This document shows positions 37,549-46,615 of a stretch of DNA of 64,000 bases, one piece after another. The first letter of the stretch is position 1; every line of letters starts with the position of its first letter. Below the pieces are notes generated by a model, which was not told the origin of the DNA, did not search any database, and saw nothing but the letters and a program-made list of their open reading frames with translations. The position numbers and the translations under genes were made by a program. This stretch comes from Campylobacter concisus (lineage in GTDB: Bacteria > Campylobacterota > Campylobacteria > Campylobacterales > Campylobacteraceae): NCBI RefSeq assembly GCF_015229955.1, contig NZ_JAAKYZ010000001.1:767372-831371 (forward strand). The letters are read 5' to 3'.

Positions 37549-37556
37549 ATTATAAT
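37549..37556. promoter_or_regulatory. overlapping divergent -10 boxes between thiL and the DUF5644-like gene
   Basis: ATTATAAT contains TATAAT on both strands: 37551-37556 on plus, 37554-37549 on minus. The minus-strand copy ends six bases before the thiL ATG. On the plus strand another box, TAAAAT at 37580-37585, is closer to the 37604 start. Which is used cannot be told from sequence. Confidence 0.4.
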
Positions 37557-37603
37557 GAAACTCCTTTTAATTTTAGGATAAAATAAGCCGAAAAAGGAGT
37601 CAA

Positions 37604-38617
37604 ATGCAAAAAATAGAAATTTTTAGATTTAATGCAAAAAAGGATATTTTGTCGTATTTTAAACCATATTTTTTAGAAATTTTAGATTACGCAAATCTTG
37701 ATGAACTATTTTTGCATATTAAAAAGATTGATCCGTATTTTCAGCCAATAACTGGCTTTGTGAAAGTAAATGATGTCGTAGTGAGCACTGCTGAACCATT
37801 AGTAAATTTATATGAAAAATTTGTAGGCGAGCTTGTGATTTCGCCACTTGATGAAAAACGAGCGGTTTTAGATCTTGAGATAAATGATGACGACTTTTGG
37901 GAGAAATTTAAGCCATTTGAGAAATTTTGTGATCAAGCAGGCAAAGAATTTTATGTAAGCTTAAAGCCATATTTTTATGCTGATTTTGTGAGAGAATACG
38001 AGCCAAATTTTATAGGTGCAGCTGCTATCATACTGGCTCATCATCTTTATAAAAAAGAAAAAAATGATGAAATCATAAGGCTTATCAACAATGAAAATGG
38101 CATTTTGATAGCTTGCAAGATTGATGATTTTATCTTTAGCGGAAGCGAAATTTATACCGAAGCGATTAGGTTTTTTAAAGAAATTTTAGGGATAAAAGAG
38201 AATGAAACCCAAAAAAATGAGCTTGAAAAGATAAAGAGCTTGGATAAATTTAAAGAGTTTAAAATAGCCATAAGCGATAAAATCCCTGAAAATTTAGATA
38301 AATTTAGAGCAAATTTTATAAATCTAAACAATAAATTTCCTTGTGGATTTGAGCTTTTAAAAGTAAACGAAAAGCTTGCATTTGCACTTGCAAGCAAGAC
38401 CATCTTTAATGCGTTTGATAGTGGGGCTGATTTTTTACTAGCTAGCAATGATGCTGAGTTTTATATGTTTGACACGCTTTCAAAAAAGCTTGAAAAATTT
38501 GCAAACAAAAGTTTGCAGGATTTTTATGTTTTAAGAGTTAGCGAACTGATCGAGCTTGAAAATGGCAAAATTCCAGCAAGCCTAAAAGAGCATACGCTAA
38601 AAGTAAATCTAGTCTAA
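37604..38617 (+). CDS. DUF5644-like / HdrB-related protein
   Basis: 337 residues, cytoplasmic, no signal peptide. It resembles a Campylobacterota protein group annotated as DUF5644 or HdrB C-terminal-like: an N-terminal beta-grasp-like region (about 1-60, ferredoxin/SdhB-like without cysteines), then a helical middle, then a C-terminal segment NAFDSGADFLLASNDAEFYMFDTLSKKLEKFANKSLQDFYVLRVSELIEL that looks like an HdrB-type domain stripped of its cluster cysteines. Function unknown. AAGGAG lies before the ATG and can pair with an ACTCCTTTT copy upstream. Confidence 0.65.
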   Translation: MQKIEIFRFNAKKDILSYFKPYFLEILDYANLDELFLHIKKIDPYFQPITGFVKVNDVVVSTAEPLVNLYEKFVGELVISPLDEKRAVLDLEINDDDFWEKFKPFEKFCDQAGKEFYVSLKPYFYADFVREYEPNFIGAAAIILAHHLYKKEKNDEIIRLINNENGILIACKIDDFIFSGSEIYTEAIRFFKEILGIKENETQKNELEKIKSLDKFKEFKIAISDKIPENLDKFRANFINLNNKFPCGFELLKVNEKLAFALASKTIFNAFDSGADFLLASNDAEFYMFDTLSKKLEKFANKSLQDFYVLRVSELIELENGKIPASLKEHTLKVNLV

Positions 38618-38628
38618 AACTAGAGAAT

Positions 38629-39069
38629 TTATTTTTGCAAAGTCGTATTTTGCTCGCTTAAGGCTTCTTCTTTTTCGTCTTCTTGTCTTATCTCATCGTA
38701 CCTTGCTTTGGCATTTTCATAAACACCAGCTGGTAGGCTTATATTTAAATCATCCCTTAAGCTCATCACATCATCACAAGCATTTTGGTAGCCAAGGTCA
38801 CAGCTTTTCATATAATAACTCACGCCAAGCTCGATATTTGAGTGTTTTTTTAGATCACTATCCATTTGCTCATTTATCTCTTCATTTACAAACATATCAC
38901 CCAAAGCCTCGCACGAAAGCACATCTTTTTGCTCACAGCCATCATAGAAAATTTCATACGCAGCTACGTAATCTCCGGCATTTAGCGCCTCAATGCCTCT
39001 GTCATAATCATCAATATCAAAGCTAAATGCTAAATTTAAAGCTAGGATTAAAAAAACTATCTTTTTCAT
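38629..39069 (-). CDS. exported Sel1-like/TPR-like small protein
   Basis: 146 residues with a signal peptide (1-16, LNLAFS-FDI). Cysteines come in helix-pair spacing (CEQKDVLSCEALGDMF, then YYMKSCDLGYQNACDDV), the C-x7-C pattern of Helicobacter/Campylobacter cysteine-rich Sel1-like (Hcp) proteins, with about two repeats. Probably periplasmic, with disulfides joining each repeat. It overlaps the murF stop by four bases (ATGA), so it is co-transcribed with murF. Confidence 0.72.
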   Translation of the reverse strand: MKKIVFLILALNLAFSFDIDDYDRGIEALNAGDYVAAYEIFYDGCEQKDVLSCEALGDMFVNEEINEQMDSDLKKHSNIELGVSYYMKSCDLGYQNACDDVMSLRDDLNISLPAGVYENAKARYDEIRQEDEKEEALSEQNTTLQK

Positions 39070-40490
39070 ATAAAGCTCGGTGCATCGTTTGAAAATAGTA
39101 TGAGATCGCCAGCACGCGTATTTTGAGCTAGAATTTCTTGCATTTTATTTTTATCCTTTAAGATGATGATCTTTGGCTTTATGATGTGTTTTAGCAAAAC
39201 TTCGGCGTTTAGCGAGCTTGTGATGATGACAAGGTCGAAAATTTCATTTATCACCTTGGCTAAACTTGCATTTTGCTCCGCATCACTTTCTACGATACCA
39301 GGTGTTAGCAGCACTTTTCTGCCAGCATAGGTGCTTACTAGCTCGTAGCTTGCGCTCATGCCTGAGAAATTCCCATTAAAACTATCGTCAATTATCAACT
39401 TACCGCCAGCCTCGATCTTGCTTAGGCGGTGCTCGACGTTTTTCATCTTAGATAGCGCTCTATCTACCGCCTCATCGCTCATTTTTAGATATCTTGCCAC
39501 CTTGATGCAAACAGCTAAATTTGTAGCGTTAAATTTGCCAAGCAGCGGCGAAGCGTAACTCTTGTCATCAAGCATAAATGAAATTCCATCTAAATTTGCA
39601 TTTATATCTTTTAGACTTTCATCGTAAATTTCTAAATTTTGGCTTGGCTCTTTCTTTGTCGAGCTATGTAAAAATGCCATTTGCAAACGAGTGCTTTGAA
39701 GTGCTTCAAGCTTGGTAGAGCGGATATTATCAAGTGTTTTAAAGTACTCAATGTGCTGAGCGCCGATCTCGCCAACGATGACGATTTGTGGATTTAGAAA
39801 TTTAGTGATCTCTAGGATGTCGCCCTTTAGCCTAGCGCCTGCTTCAGCGATGTAAATTTGCGTTTGCTCGCTTAAGTTTTCGTTGATATCTTTGATGATG
39901 CCAGCCATTGTATTTACACTGCGAGGCGTTTTGTAGCAGACAAAGCTATCTTTTAAAATTTCAAATAAGAAATTTTTGATACTAGTTTTGCCGTAGCTTG
40001 CGGTGATCAAGATGATTTTTAGATCTTTATTTGCGCCAAGTTTTTTAAGTGCCTTGTTTTTAAATCCTTGAAATTTTATCTTTTCTAAAATTTCACTAAA
40101 AAATAGGCTCACAACCAAGACAAAAAGTGGCATAGGAGCCAAAAACACCTTGTGGATGATGAAATTTAAAGCATAGTTTAAGATAATAGCACAAGCAAGG
40201 ATCACAAAAAAGTGCTTGATCCTGCCAGTAATTACTAACTTTTTATCAAGTTTTTTGTGCCAAAGATAAAGAGCTGGCAAAAGTGCAAAGTAAAAATAGA
40301 TAAAAAACCACTTGCCAGTCGTATAAAATAGCACCAACGGCACGATAAAGAAAAAGACGTGCCAAGCGGGCTTCGTGAAGTGAAAGAGCACACGCTCAGG
40401 CCTATATGAAAACCACTGAAAGCAAGTAATCACATAAAAAGCGAGCGCAAAGATAAATAAAACTGTGCTTATATTTAAAAATATACTCAT
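39066..40490 (-). CDS. murF: membrane-anchored MurF, UDP-MurNAc-tripeptide D-Ala-D-Ala ligase
   Basis: Adds D-Ala-D-Ala to the peptidoglycan precursor. 474 residues. Residues 1-140 contain about five hydrophobic segments, an extra domain absent from E. coli MurF. The Mur ligase core follows: a variant P-loop ITASYGKTS (163-170; usually GTNGKTT), the YIAEAGARLKGDI motif (MurF normally has EMGxxxxGEI), GEIGAQHIEYF, the MKNVEHRLSKIE and IDDSFNGNFSGMSASYEL motifs. Operon neighbour ddl, four genes upstream, makes its substrate. The hydrolase gene overlaps by four bases. Confidence 0.9.
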   Translation of the reverse strand: MSIFLNISTVLFIFALAFYVITCFQWFSYRPERVLFHFTKPAWHVFFFIVPLVLFYTTGKWFFIYFYFALLPALYLWHKKLDKKLVITGRIKHFFVILACAIILNYALNFIIHKVFLAPMPLFVLVVSLFFSEILEKIKFQGFKNKALKKLGANKDLKIILITASYGKTSIKNFLFEILKDSFVCYKTPRSVNTMAGIIKDINENLSEQTQIYIAEAGARLKGDILEITKFLNPQIVIVGEIGAQHIEYFKTLDNIRSTKLEALQSTRLQMAFLHSSTKKEPSQNLEIYDESLKDINANLDGISFMLDDKSYASPLLGKFNATNLAVCIKVARYLKMSDEAVDRALSKMKNVEHRLSKIEAGGKLIIDDSFNGNFSGMSASYELVSTYAGRKVLLTPGIVESDAEQNASLAKVINEIFDLVIITSSLNAEVLLKHIIKPKIIILKDKNKMQEILAQNTRAGDLILFSNDAPSFI

Positions 40491-41269
40491 CTTATCTCCT
40501 CGATCCCGCTCTCATCGTCAAGCACAACATTTTTTGCTTCATTTGGCTCAAAATTTATCCCTTTTTCTATCTCGTCACTTATAAATTTAGCGTGAAGTAA
40601 AAAGAAAAAATGATCACCATTAAGTGGAAAAAATGAACTATTTTTTATGAGCTTATGTATGCTCTCTCCGCTTGTTATAGGCGTTGCCTTGTCATTTTCT
40701 CCCCAAAATATCAAAGCCTTGCCGCTAAAGCTAGCAAAATGCTTTGTAAAATCCTCATCAACTACGTTTTTTAGGGTCTCATACATCACTCTGCTCATAC
40801 CGCTCACATCTTTTGTGGCAAAGAGTTTATAAAATTTTCCAAATCCAAAAAGCTTAAAAATTTTAAAAATAGCGATCTTTGCGCGCACGATAAATGGCTT
40901 TTTGACAATTATGCCAGCTGAGCTTAAAAGCACAAGATATGGCGGCTTTAGAAGCGTTGCGACCTTACCACCAAAGCTATGACCTACGATGATATCTGGC
41001 TTTATGCCAAGCTCAGCGCAAAAATTTTTAACAATTTTTGCATAATCGCTTGTTTTTAAAGGATCAGTAATTGAGCTTTTACCAAAACCTGGCATATCGA
41101 TATAAACGTGGCAAAACTCGTTTAGATAGTGCCCAAACGCCTTTTTCATTATCTCTTTATTAGCGCCCCAGCCGTGCAAGAAAAGCACTATTTTTTTACA
41201 TTTTGGATTTACGATCTCGTAGTTTATATCAAACTCATTTGAGCCGTACTTTACCGCCCTACTCGCCAT
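40487..41269 (-). CDS. alpha/beta hydrolase
   Basis: 260 residues from the preferred ATG (MASRAVKYG), where GAGAG lies just upstream; a start 14 codons earlier lies inside the preceding gene. The nucleophile is S98 in GHSFGG, the oxyanion segment is LHGWGANK (31-38), the acid is in FWGENDKATP and the His in LNGDHFFFL. Substrate unknown. It sits between the Phd-like gene (11-base overlap) and murF (four-base overlap) in a wall-synthesis operon, an arrangement that also seems to occur in C. jejuni. Confidence 0.85.
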   Translation of the reverse strand: MASRAVKYGSNEFDINYEIVNPKCKKIVLFLHGWGANKEIMKKAFGHYLNEFCHVYIDMPGFGKSSITDPLKTSDYAKIVKNFCAELGIKPDIIVGHSFGGKVATLLKPPYLVLLSSAGIIVKKPFIVRAKIAIFKIFKLFGFGKFYKLFATKDVSGMSRVMYETLKNVVDEDFTKHFASFSGKALIFWGENDKATPITSGESIHKLIKNSSFFPLNGDHFFFLLHAKFISDEIEKGINFEPNEAKNVVLDDESGIEEIR

Positions 41270-41489
41270 CGTTCTCTCTTTTTTTTGCAGTATAAATGCT
41301 CTCAAGCACACTCACTGCTTCGCAAAGGCGCTCATACTCTTCCATATTTAAAAGCACTGCTTCAAATTTATTATTTTTAACAATGACCGCTCTTTTTAAT
41401 TCATTAGCTCCCACGCGAGAGAGCACTGAACTAAAATTTCTAACCACTTCAGTTGCCGTATAAATTTCGTCTTTTGTAAAAGTTACCAT
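41259..41489 (-). CDS. Phd/YefM-like antitoxin-type protein without a visible toxin
   Basis: 76 residues. The pattern TATEVVRNFSSVLSRVGANELKRAVIVKNNKFEAVLLNMEEYERL matches the Phd/YefM DNA-binding fold (usually S-EARRNFSEVL...V...VTRNGKPVAVLLSLEDYERL). Neither side holds a Doc, RelE or other small toxin gene: the neighbours are ddl and an alpha/beta hydrolase. It may be a solitary regulator. Its stop lies 11 bases inside the hydrolase gene. Confidence 0.78.
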   Translation of the reverse strand: MVTFTKDEIYTATEVVRNFSSVLSRVGANELKRAVIVKNNKFEAVLLNMEEYERLCEAVSVLESIYTAKKRENDGE

Positions 41490-41553
41490 TGTCGCTCTTT
41501 GTGTAAAATTTTACGTAAAATATCACAAAGTACTTTATAATCTACTAAATGGT

Positions 41554-42594
41554 CTAAATTTTTCCGCGACCTTTTACTGAAGTGATCGAGTTTATAAAGC
41601 TATAATCGATCTTTATATTACGCTCTCTTGGAAGTGAGTTTGCAAGAGCATTTAAAGTGCTCTCAAAATCCTCAAATAGATAGTTCGCAAGGCTTCCTGG
41701 ATTTGGATTTATCTCATTTAGATAGACCTCATCATCTATCACAAAGAAGTCGCATCTAATGATCGCTCCGTCAAATCCACAATCATAAATTTTTGAAAAG
41801 TTAAATTTAAGCTTTTGCTTTAGCTCTTCAGAAATTTCAGCCTCTTTTACCTTGTTTTCATTTGAAAAGCTAAGATATTTCTGCTCGTAGTCAAGAAATT
41901 CTTTCTTTTTTGGCTCTTCGATGATAGAAAATTTTATCTTTCCATCTATCTTACAGCCTGCGAGGTTATACTCTTTTACTCCCTTTATAAAAGGCTCGAC
42001 AAGCACATCTTTATCGAACTCAAATGCTACGTCTTTTGCATAAGTTAGCTCGCTGGCGTCATGCACTATATTTACGCCGATACTACTTCCAAGCCTTGCT
42101 GGCTTTAAGATAATAGGATAGTGAAATTTTGGCTCACTTTGACGAGTTAGCATCTCATAATCAAGCGCCTTTACGCCAGCTTTTTGCGCTAGAAATTTAG
42201 TAAGCTCTTTATTGTAGCTAAGCGCACTTACTTCAAGCCTTGGACCTATATATTTTATGCCGTAAAAGTCAAAAAGTGCTGCTATCTTGCCATCTTCGCC
42301 GTCCATGCCATGGATCAAATTTATAATGACATCGCACTCTACTTTTTTATCGCCAAAGAGAGAGTGTATGAAAAATCCACCCTTAGACAAAATGAGCTTT
42401 TTTGAATTTTTGTATTTACTAGAGCTAAAGAAATTTGCTCTCATATCTTTTTGCTCGATAAGATAAAAATCTCTATTTGCGTCGCAAAATATAAATTTTA
42501 GCTCTTGCTTTAGGACATTTTTTAAAACTATCGCACTAACTATGCTTATCTCATGTTCATAGCTCTTTGCTCCAAATACCACACCTAAATTCAT
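41554..42594 (-). CDS. ddl: D-alanine--D-alanine ligase
   Basis: ATP-grasp ligase that makes the D-Ala-D-Ala dipeptide used by MurF. 346 residues. N-terminal [14 protein letters not shown] motif, [38 protein letters not shown] motif, [14 protein letters not shown]-binding motif and the [10 protein letters not shown] end are all present. The family usually has HGxxGEDG; here it is HGMDGEDG. It is 11 bases after ruvA in the ruvA-ddl-phd-hydrolase-murF run. Confidence 0.95.
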   Translation of the reverse strand: MNLGVVFGAKSYEHEISIVSAIVLKNVLKQELKFIFCDANRDFYLIEQKDMRANFFSSSKYKNSKKLILSKGGFFIHSLFGDKKVECDVIINLIHGMDGEDGKIAALFDFYGIKYIGPRLEVSALSYNKELTKFLAQKAGVKALDYEMLTRQSEPKFHYPIILKPARLGSSIGVNIVHDASELTYAKDVAFEFDKDVLVEPFIKGVKEYNLAGCKIDGKIKFSIIEEPKKKEFLDYEQKYLSFSNENKVKEAEISEELKQKLKFNFSKIYDCGFDGAIIRCDFFVIDDEVYLNEINPNPGSLANYLFEDFESTLNALANSLPRERNIKIDYSFINSITSVKGRGKI

Positions 42595-42605
42595 CTTTTT
42601 AATCC

Positions 42606-43163
42606 TTATCCTAATTTCTTTAGTGCTTCTTTTATAAGATCACTCGTATTTTCACTCTTACACTCAAGCAAAATTTTTACTATCTTCTCACGTTTAAAGC
42701 CAAGCGCCTCAAGTGCTAAAAGTGCCTCATTTTGATAGCTTGGCACGCTCTCATCACTTATTAGTTTTGCGTCGCTTAGCTCGGCTATTATGCGTCTAGC
42801 CGTCTTTGGTCCGATGCCTGGCACGCTTTTAAAAGTGTCAGCGTCGCCGCTTATTATGGCGTTTGTAAATGCTTGCGAGCTAAGACTTGAGCAAACCGCC
42901 ATAGCCGTGCTAGCTCCAATACCATTTAATTTAATAAGCATCTCAAACATCTTTTGCTCATTTGCATCCAAAAAGCCATAGAGTAAATTTGCGTCCTCTC
43001 TTATGATCTGTGTTATGGCAAGCTCGACTTTTTCGCCCTTGCTAAGCTTGGCTGAGCAAAAAAGCGAGATAAAAATTCCATAGCTTACGCCGCTATTTGT
43101 CTTAAGTATCACAAATGCGGGATCTTTTTTGCTGACGATACCTTCGATCGCTTTTATCATCAT
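42606..43163 (-). CDS. ruvA: Holliday junction branch migration protein RuvA
   Basis: Tetramer that binds four-way DNA junctions and guides RuvB. 185 residues. Domain I is an OB fold (1-62), domain II carries two helix-hairpin-helix motifs ([13 protein letters not shown] near 73 and [13 protein letters not shown] near 108), and domain III (about 138-185) contacts RuvB. AAAGG lies upstream of two adjacent ATG codons, and either could be the start. It follows fapA by 14 bases. Confidence 0.96.
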   Translation of the reverse strand: MMIKAIEGIVSKKDPAFVILKTNSGVSYGIFISLFCSAKLSKGEKVELAITQIIREDANLLYGFLDANEQKMFEMLIKLNGIGASTAMAVCSSLSSQAFTNAIISGDADTFKSVPGIGPKTARRIIAELSDAKLISDESVPSYQNEALLALEALGFKREKIVKILLECKSENTSDLIKEALKKLG

Positions 43164-43177
43164 TTAACCTTTTATTC

Positions 43178-45091
43178 TTAAGAATTTGTATCTGTGTAGT
43201 CTTCTAATTTATTTGACTTTTTGATCTTATACTCAGCCTCATCGCCATCACCGATCTTCTCCAAAGTAATGGCATGAGCGGTTTCATTTTGCTTTGAGAT
43301 ATAAGTGACATTTTGCGGAGGATCAACGATAACAAATCTAATCTCATTTAACTCAACCCAGTTGCCTCTATTTATCACTTTTGCAGAAAATATTCCATTT
43401 TGCATGATCTCAAGCTCATCTTTTAAAGTAGCTAGCAACTCTTTTTTATCTTTAAAAATTTTTAACAAAGTATTGTATTCATTGACTAGACCTTGATACT
43501 CTTTTAACTTTTTCATAAAGGTAACTGGCGGTATCACTTTAGCTTTTGAGAGCTCTTCTACCTTTGCTTTTATGGTATAAATCGAGTCTTTATTTTCATT
43601 TATGACATTTTTCTTTGTTTCAATATTTTTTAGAAGTGAGGCAAGCTCTGCTTTTGTATATTCGATCTTATTTAATTGCTCTTGCGTAGCCTCAGCACTC
43701 TCAGGCATTTTGCTAGTATCGATTATAAATTTATTGTCAGTGCCTCTTAAATATCTTACGTCTATTAAGTGTGAAGCTGTGATAGTGCAGTTTGAGCCAA
43801 GCGTGTTTATTTGGATATTTTGAGCGGTTATAGAGCCACCAACGACGCTATTTATCTTAACTCTTTTTGCTACGACATTTCCGCCTTCTAGCCTATCTAT
43901 CTCGACATTTTCAGCTTCAACCTTACCGATGTGGATAGAAATTTTTGCATTCTTTGCATAAATTTTAGCCTTTTGGTGTGTTTGACCGCCGATTATTACT
44001 TCATTTGCTTTAACCATCGCATTTGCACCGACATTTCCTTTAACCTCTATCTCGTCAGCCTCCACGATGATGCCAGTGCCGATGGCGTCTTTTATAGTAT
44101 CAGTTTCCCTAACCACCAAAGTTACATTTGTATCAGTGCCTGCTTGAATAGAGCCAGTTGTTTTAAAATTTGCTTCATTTATCTCTATACGCTCTTCGAT
44201 GTCAAATGAGCCATTTTTCTCAACTACATATCCTGATTTTTTAGCGATATATATTATGCTATCGTCATTTTCTACTCTCTCTATATTTTCGCTTATACTT
44301 ATCTCTTTGCCAGTATCTTCTTTTGGCTTTTCTACTGCTAATAATTTGCCTCTCGCATCACGGCCATTTTGCCCTTCGTGAGACTTTTTCTCTTCCATTA
44401 TCACTTCATCTTGTGCCACGCCGAAAACAAAACCTCTATCAGCGTAATCAACCTTATCTTCCTCTTTTATCGCATCAAGTTTATCTTTGTAGTAGTAAAG
44501 TATCTTTGCATCGGTAGCTTTTTTGGGATTTATACCTTGTGTTATGTTTAGTATGTAGTCTTTATCAAGTTCGCCCTTTACATGCACAACTGAGGCAATT
44601 TGTTTTAGCTCGTCTTTTAGTTTACCGATCCTTATACCTATTAAAATTTGAGCTTTCATAAGCTGTTTGGCGATGTATTCAAAAAGTTTATCTTCGTAAT
44701 GCTGTTCGTATTCACAATCTTTTGTAGCTTTTACTTTTGCGACTACTTTTGTAACCGTTGAATTTACACCGATTTCTATCTTTGGAAGCTTTGGCACAGC
44801 ATTTAGCCTAACATCAAAAAATTCCACGTCATAGATCTGCTCGATCTCTAGTGTCTCGTCAAGATAAAATGCATTATCATCAAAAAAGTTTAAATTTTCT
44901 TCAGGGACAAAAACTGGCTCTTCATTATCTTTATTTTTATAATAAGTCAAAATATCTAAAATTTTAAAATCTATAAATTCTACCGGTACGCTGTGTTGCT
45001 TGCTTAGTTCTTTAAGCGATATATAAGGCGTTGAAGTTTGAATTTGCGTTGGCGGTAAAAATCTCTCGTTTTCTTGCACGTTCTCGCTCAA
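43178..45091 (-). CDS. FapA-domain protein (DUF342)
   Basis: 637 residues. The central region (about 215-470) is a beta-helix of short repeats (VEADEIEVKGNVGANAMVKANEVIIGGQTHQKAKIYAKNAKI), the mark of the FapA/DUF342 family, flanked by an N-terminal domain (about 20-215) and a C-terminal coiled coil (about 485-570). The name (flagellar assembly protein A) comes from Vibrio, where the protein affects flagellar placement; in Campylobacter the role is not settled. It is the first gene of the minus-strand run toward murF, divergent from murJ. Confidence 0.85.
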   Translation of the reverse strand: MSENVQENERFLPPTQIQTSTPYISLKELSKQHSVPVEFIDFKILDILTYYKNKDNEEPVFVPEENLNFFDDNAFYLDETLEIEQIYDVEFFDVRLNAVPKLPKIEIGVNSTVTKVVAKVKATKDCEYEQHYEDKLFEYIAKQLMKAQILIGIRIGKLKDELKQIASVVHVKGELDKDYILNITQGINPKKATDAKILYYYKDKLDAIKEEDKVDYADRGFVFGVAQDEVIMEEKKSHEGQNGRDARGKLLAVEKPKEDTGKEISISENIERVENDDSIIYIAKKSGYVVEKNGSFDIEERIEINEANFKTTGSIQAGTDTNVTLVVRETDTIKDAIGTGIIVEADEIEVKGNVGANAMVKANEVIIGGQTHQKAKIYAKNAKISIHIGKVEAENVEIDRLEGGNVVAKRVKINSVVGGSITAQNIQINTLGSNCTITASHLIDVRYLRGTDNKFIIDTSKMPESAEATQEQLNKIEYTKAELASLLKNIETKKNVINENKDSIYTIKAKVEELSKAKVIPPVTFMKKLKEYQGLVNEYNTLLKIFKDKKELLATLKDELEIMQNGIFSAKVINRGNWVELNEIRFVIVDPPQNVTYISKQNETAHAITLEKIGDGDEAEYKIKKSNKLEDYTDTNS

Positions 45092-45214
45092 AATTGATCC
45101 ATTTCACATAAAATTTGGCTCTTATTATCGCCAAAATTTTATTAAATTTGGGTTATGTAAGCTTTAAAGCATCTTTTGTTACTATTGCGTTTTCAAATTT
45201 AATTTAGGTGAGCG

Positions 45215-46615
45215 ATGTTTATAAAAGGTTTTTTTTCAAACTCAGTTGGCATTATGGTTTCAAGAATTCTTGGACTTATAAGAGACCTTTTAACAGCTTC
45301 TATCCTTGGAGCTGGCATATTTAGCGATCTTTTTTTTATCGCTTTTAAAATACCAAATTTATTTCGCCGTATCTTTGGAGAAGGTGCCTTTACGCAGGCA
45401 TTTTTGCCAAATTTTGCAAATAGCAAGAAAAAAGCGATCTTTCAGGCTGAAATTTTCATCAAATTTCTACTTTTTATAGGCGCATTAACGCTTCTTGTAA
45501 ATTTATTTACGCCCTACTTTATAAAGATCATCGCAAGCGGCTTGAGTGAACAAAATATTACCGATGCAGTGCCGCTTGTGCGTATAAATTTCTACTATCT
45601 AGCACTTGTTTACATAGTCACTTTCATGGGTGCACTGCTTCAGTATAAAGGGCACTTTGCGACAACAGCGTTTTCTACAGCACTGCTAAATTTAGCCATG
45701 ATCGCATCGCTACTTTTGGCTCGTAGCAAGAGCGAGAGCGTGGTCGCACTTTATCTTAGCTTTGGTGTCGTTACAGGCGGTATTTTGCAAGTTTTAGTGC
45801 ATCTAATTGCTATGAAATTTAACGCCTTAAATAAAATTTTTTGGGGCGGTCTAAGCGGATATTTTAAAGGCAAAAAAGCTAGTAGCAAAGGCTTTTTTAT
45901 AAATTTCTACCACGGCCTACTTGGCTCAAGTGCGATGCAAATAAGCGCATTTATGGACACTTGGCTAGCTAGCTTTTTGGTAAGTGGCTCGATAAGCTAT
46001 CTCTTTTATGCAAATAGAATTTTTCAGCTCCCGCTTGCCATTTTTGCGATCGCGCTCTCTCAAGCACTCTTTCCAAAGATCACCAGGCTTTTAAAGCAAA
46101 AAGATGAAGCAAATGCTCTAGTTTGGACAAAAAAGAGCTTTTATCTGCTCCTTTGCGCTCTGCTAGCAGCCACGATCACAGGAATAGTAATGAGCGAATT
46201 TATCATTTGGCTCTTGTTTGAGAGAGGAAATTTCGTAAGGGCAAACACCATTGAGTGCGCCAAGGTGCTAAGCGCCTATTTGGTGGGGCTTACGCCATTT
46301 GGTCTGGCTAAAATTTTCTCGCTTTGGCTCTATGCAAACATGAAGCAAAAAGAGGCAGCCAAAATTTCTATCATCTGCCTTGTGATAAATTTGATCCTAG
46401 CTGTCATTTTGATGCAGAAATTTGGAGCTGCTGGCCTTGCATTTGCAAGCTCGCTTGGGGGATTTTTACAGCTTATTTTATACATTAGAGCCTTTGGAGC
46501 TAAGCGATTTTTAGCTATAATCGAGCCTAAATTTATAGCCGCTATCGCACTTTTGGCGGTTTTGCTCTATTTTGGTTTAACATTTTTAAAGGATATATTT
46601 AATGCGAATTTTTGA
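45215..46615 (+). CDS. murJ: lipid II flippase MurJ
   Basis: Flips lipid II across the inner membrane for peptidoglycan assembly. 466 residues with about 13-14 membrane segments. N-terminal [28 protein letters not shown] and [17 protein letters not shown] match the MviN/MurJ signature. It overlaps cysS by 14 bases and opens the long plus-strand run. Several wall genes (ddl, murF) lie on the opposite strand nearby. Confidence 0.95.
   Translation: MFIKGFFSNSVGIMVSRILGLIRDLLTASILGAGIFSDLFFIAFKIPNLFRRIFGEGAFTQAFLPNFANSKKKAIFQAEIFIKFLLFIGALTLLVNLFTPYFIKIIASGLSEQNITDAVPLVRINFYYLALVYIVTFMGALLQYKGHFATTAFSTALLNLAMIASLLLARSKSESVVALYLSFGVVTGGILQVLVHLIAMKFNALNKIFWGGLSGYFKGKKASSKGFFINFYHGLLGSSAMQISAFMDTWLASFLVSGSISYLFYANRIFQLPLAIFAIALSQALFPKITRLLKQKDEANALVWTKKSFYLLLCALLAATITGIVMSEFIIWLLFERGNFVRANTIECAKVLSAYLVGLTPFGLAKIFSLWLYANMKQKEAAKISIICLVINLILAVILMQKFGAAGLAFASSLGGFLQLILYIRAFGAKRFLAIIEPKFIAAIALLAVLLYFGLTFLKDIFNANF

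Noticed and set aside
41259..41489. Complete toxin-antitoxin module
   Set aside because: Only the antitoxin-like half is present. The neighbours are an ordinary hydrolase and ddl, and no small toxin frame was found on either strand.
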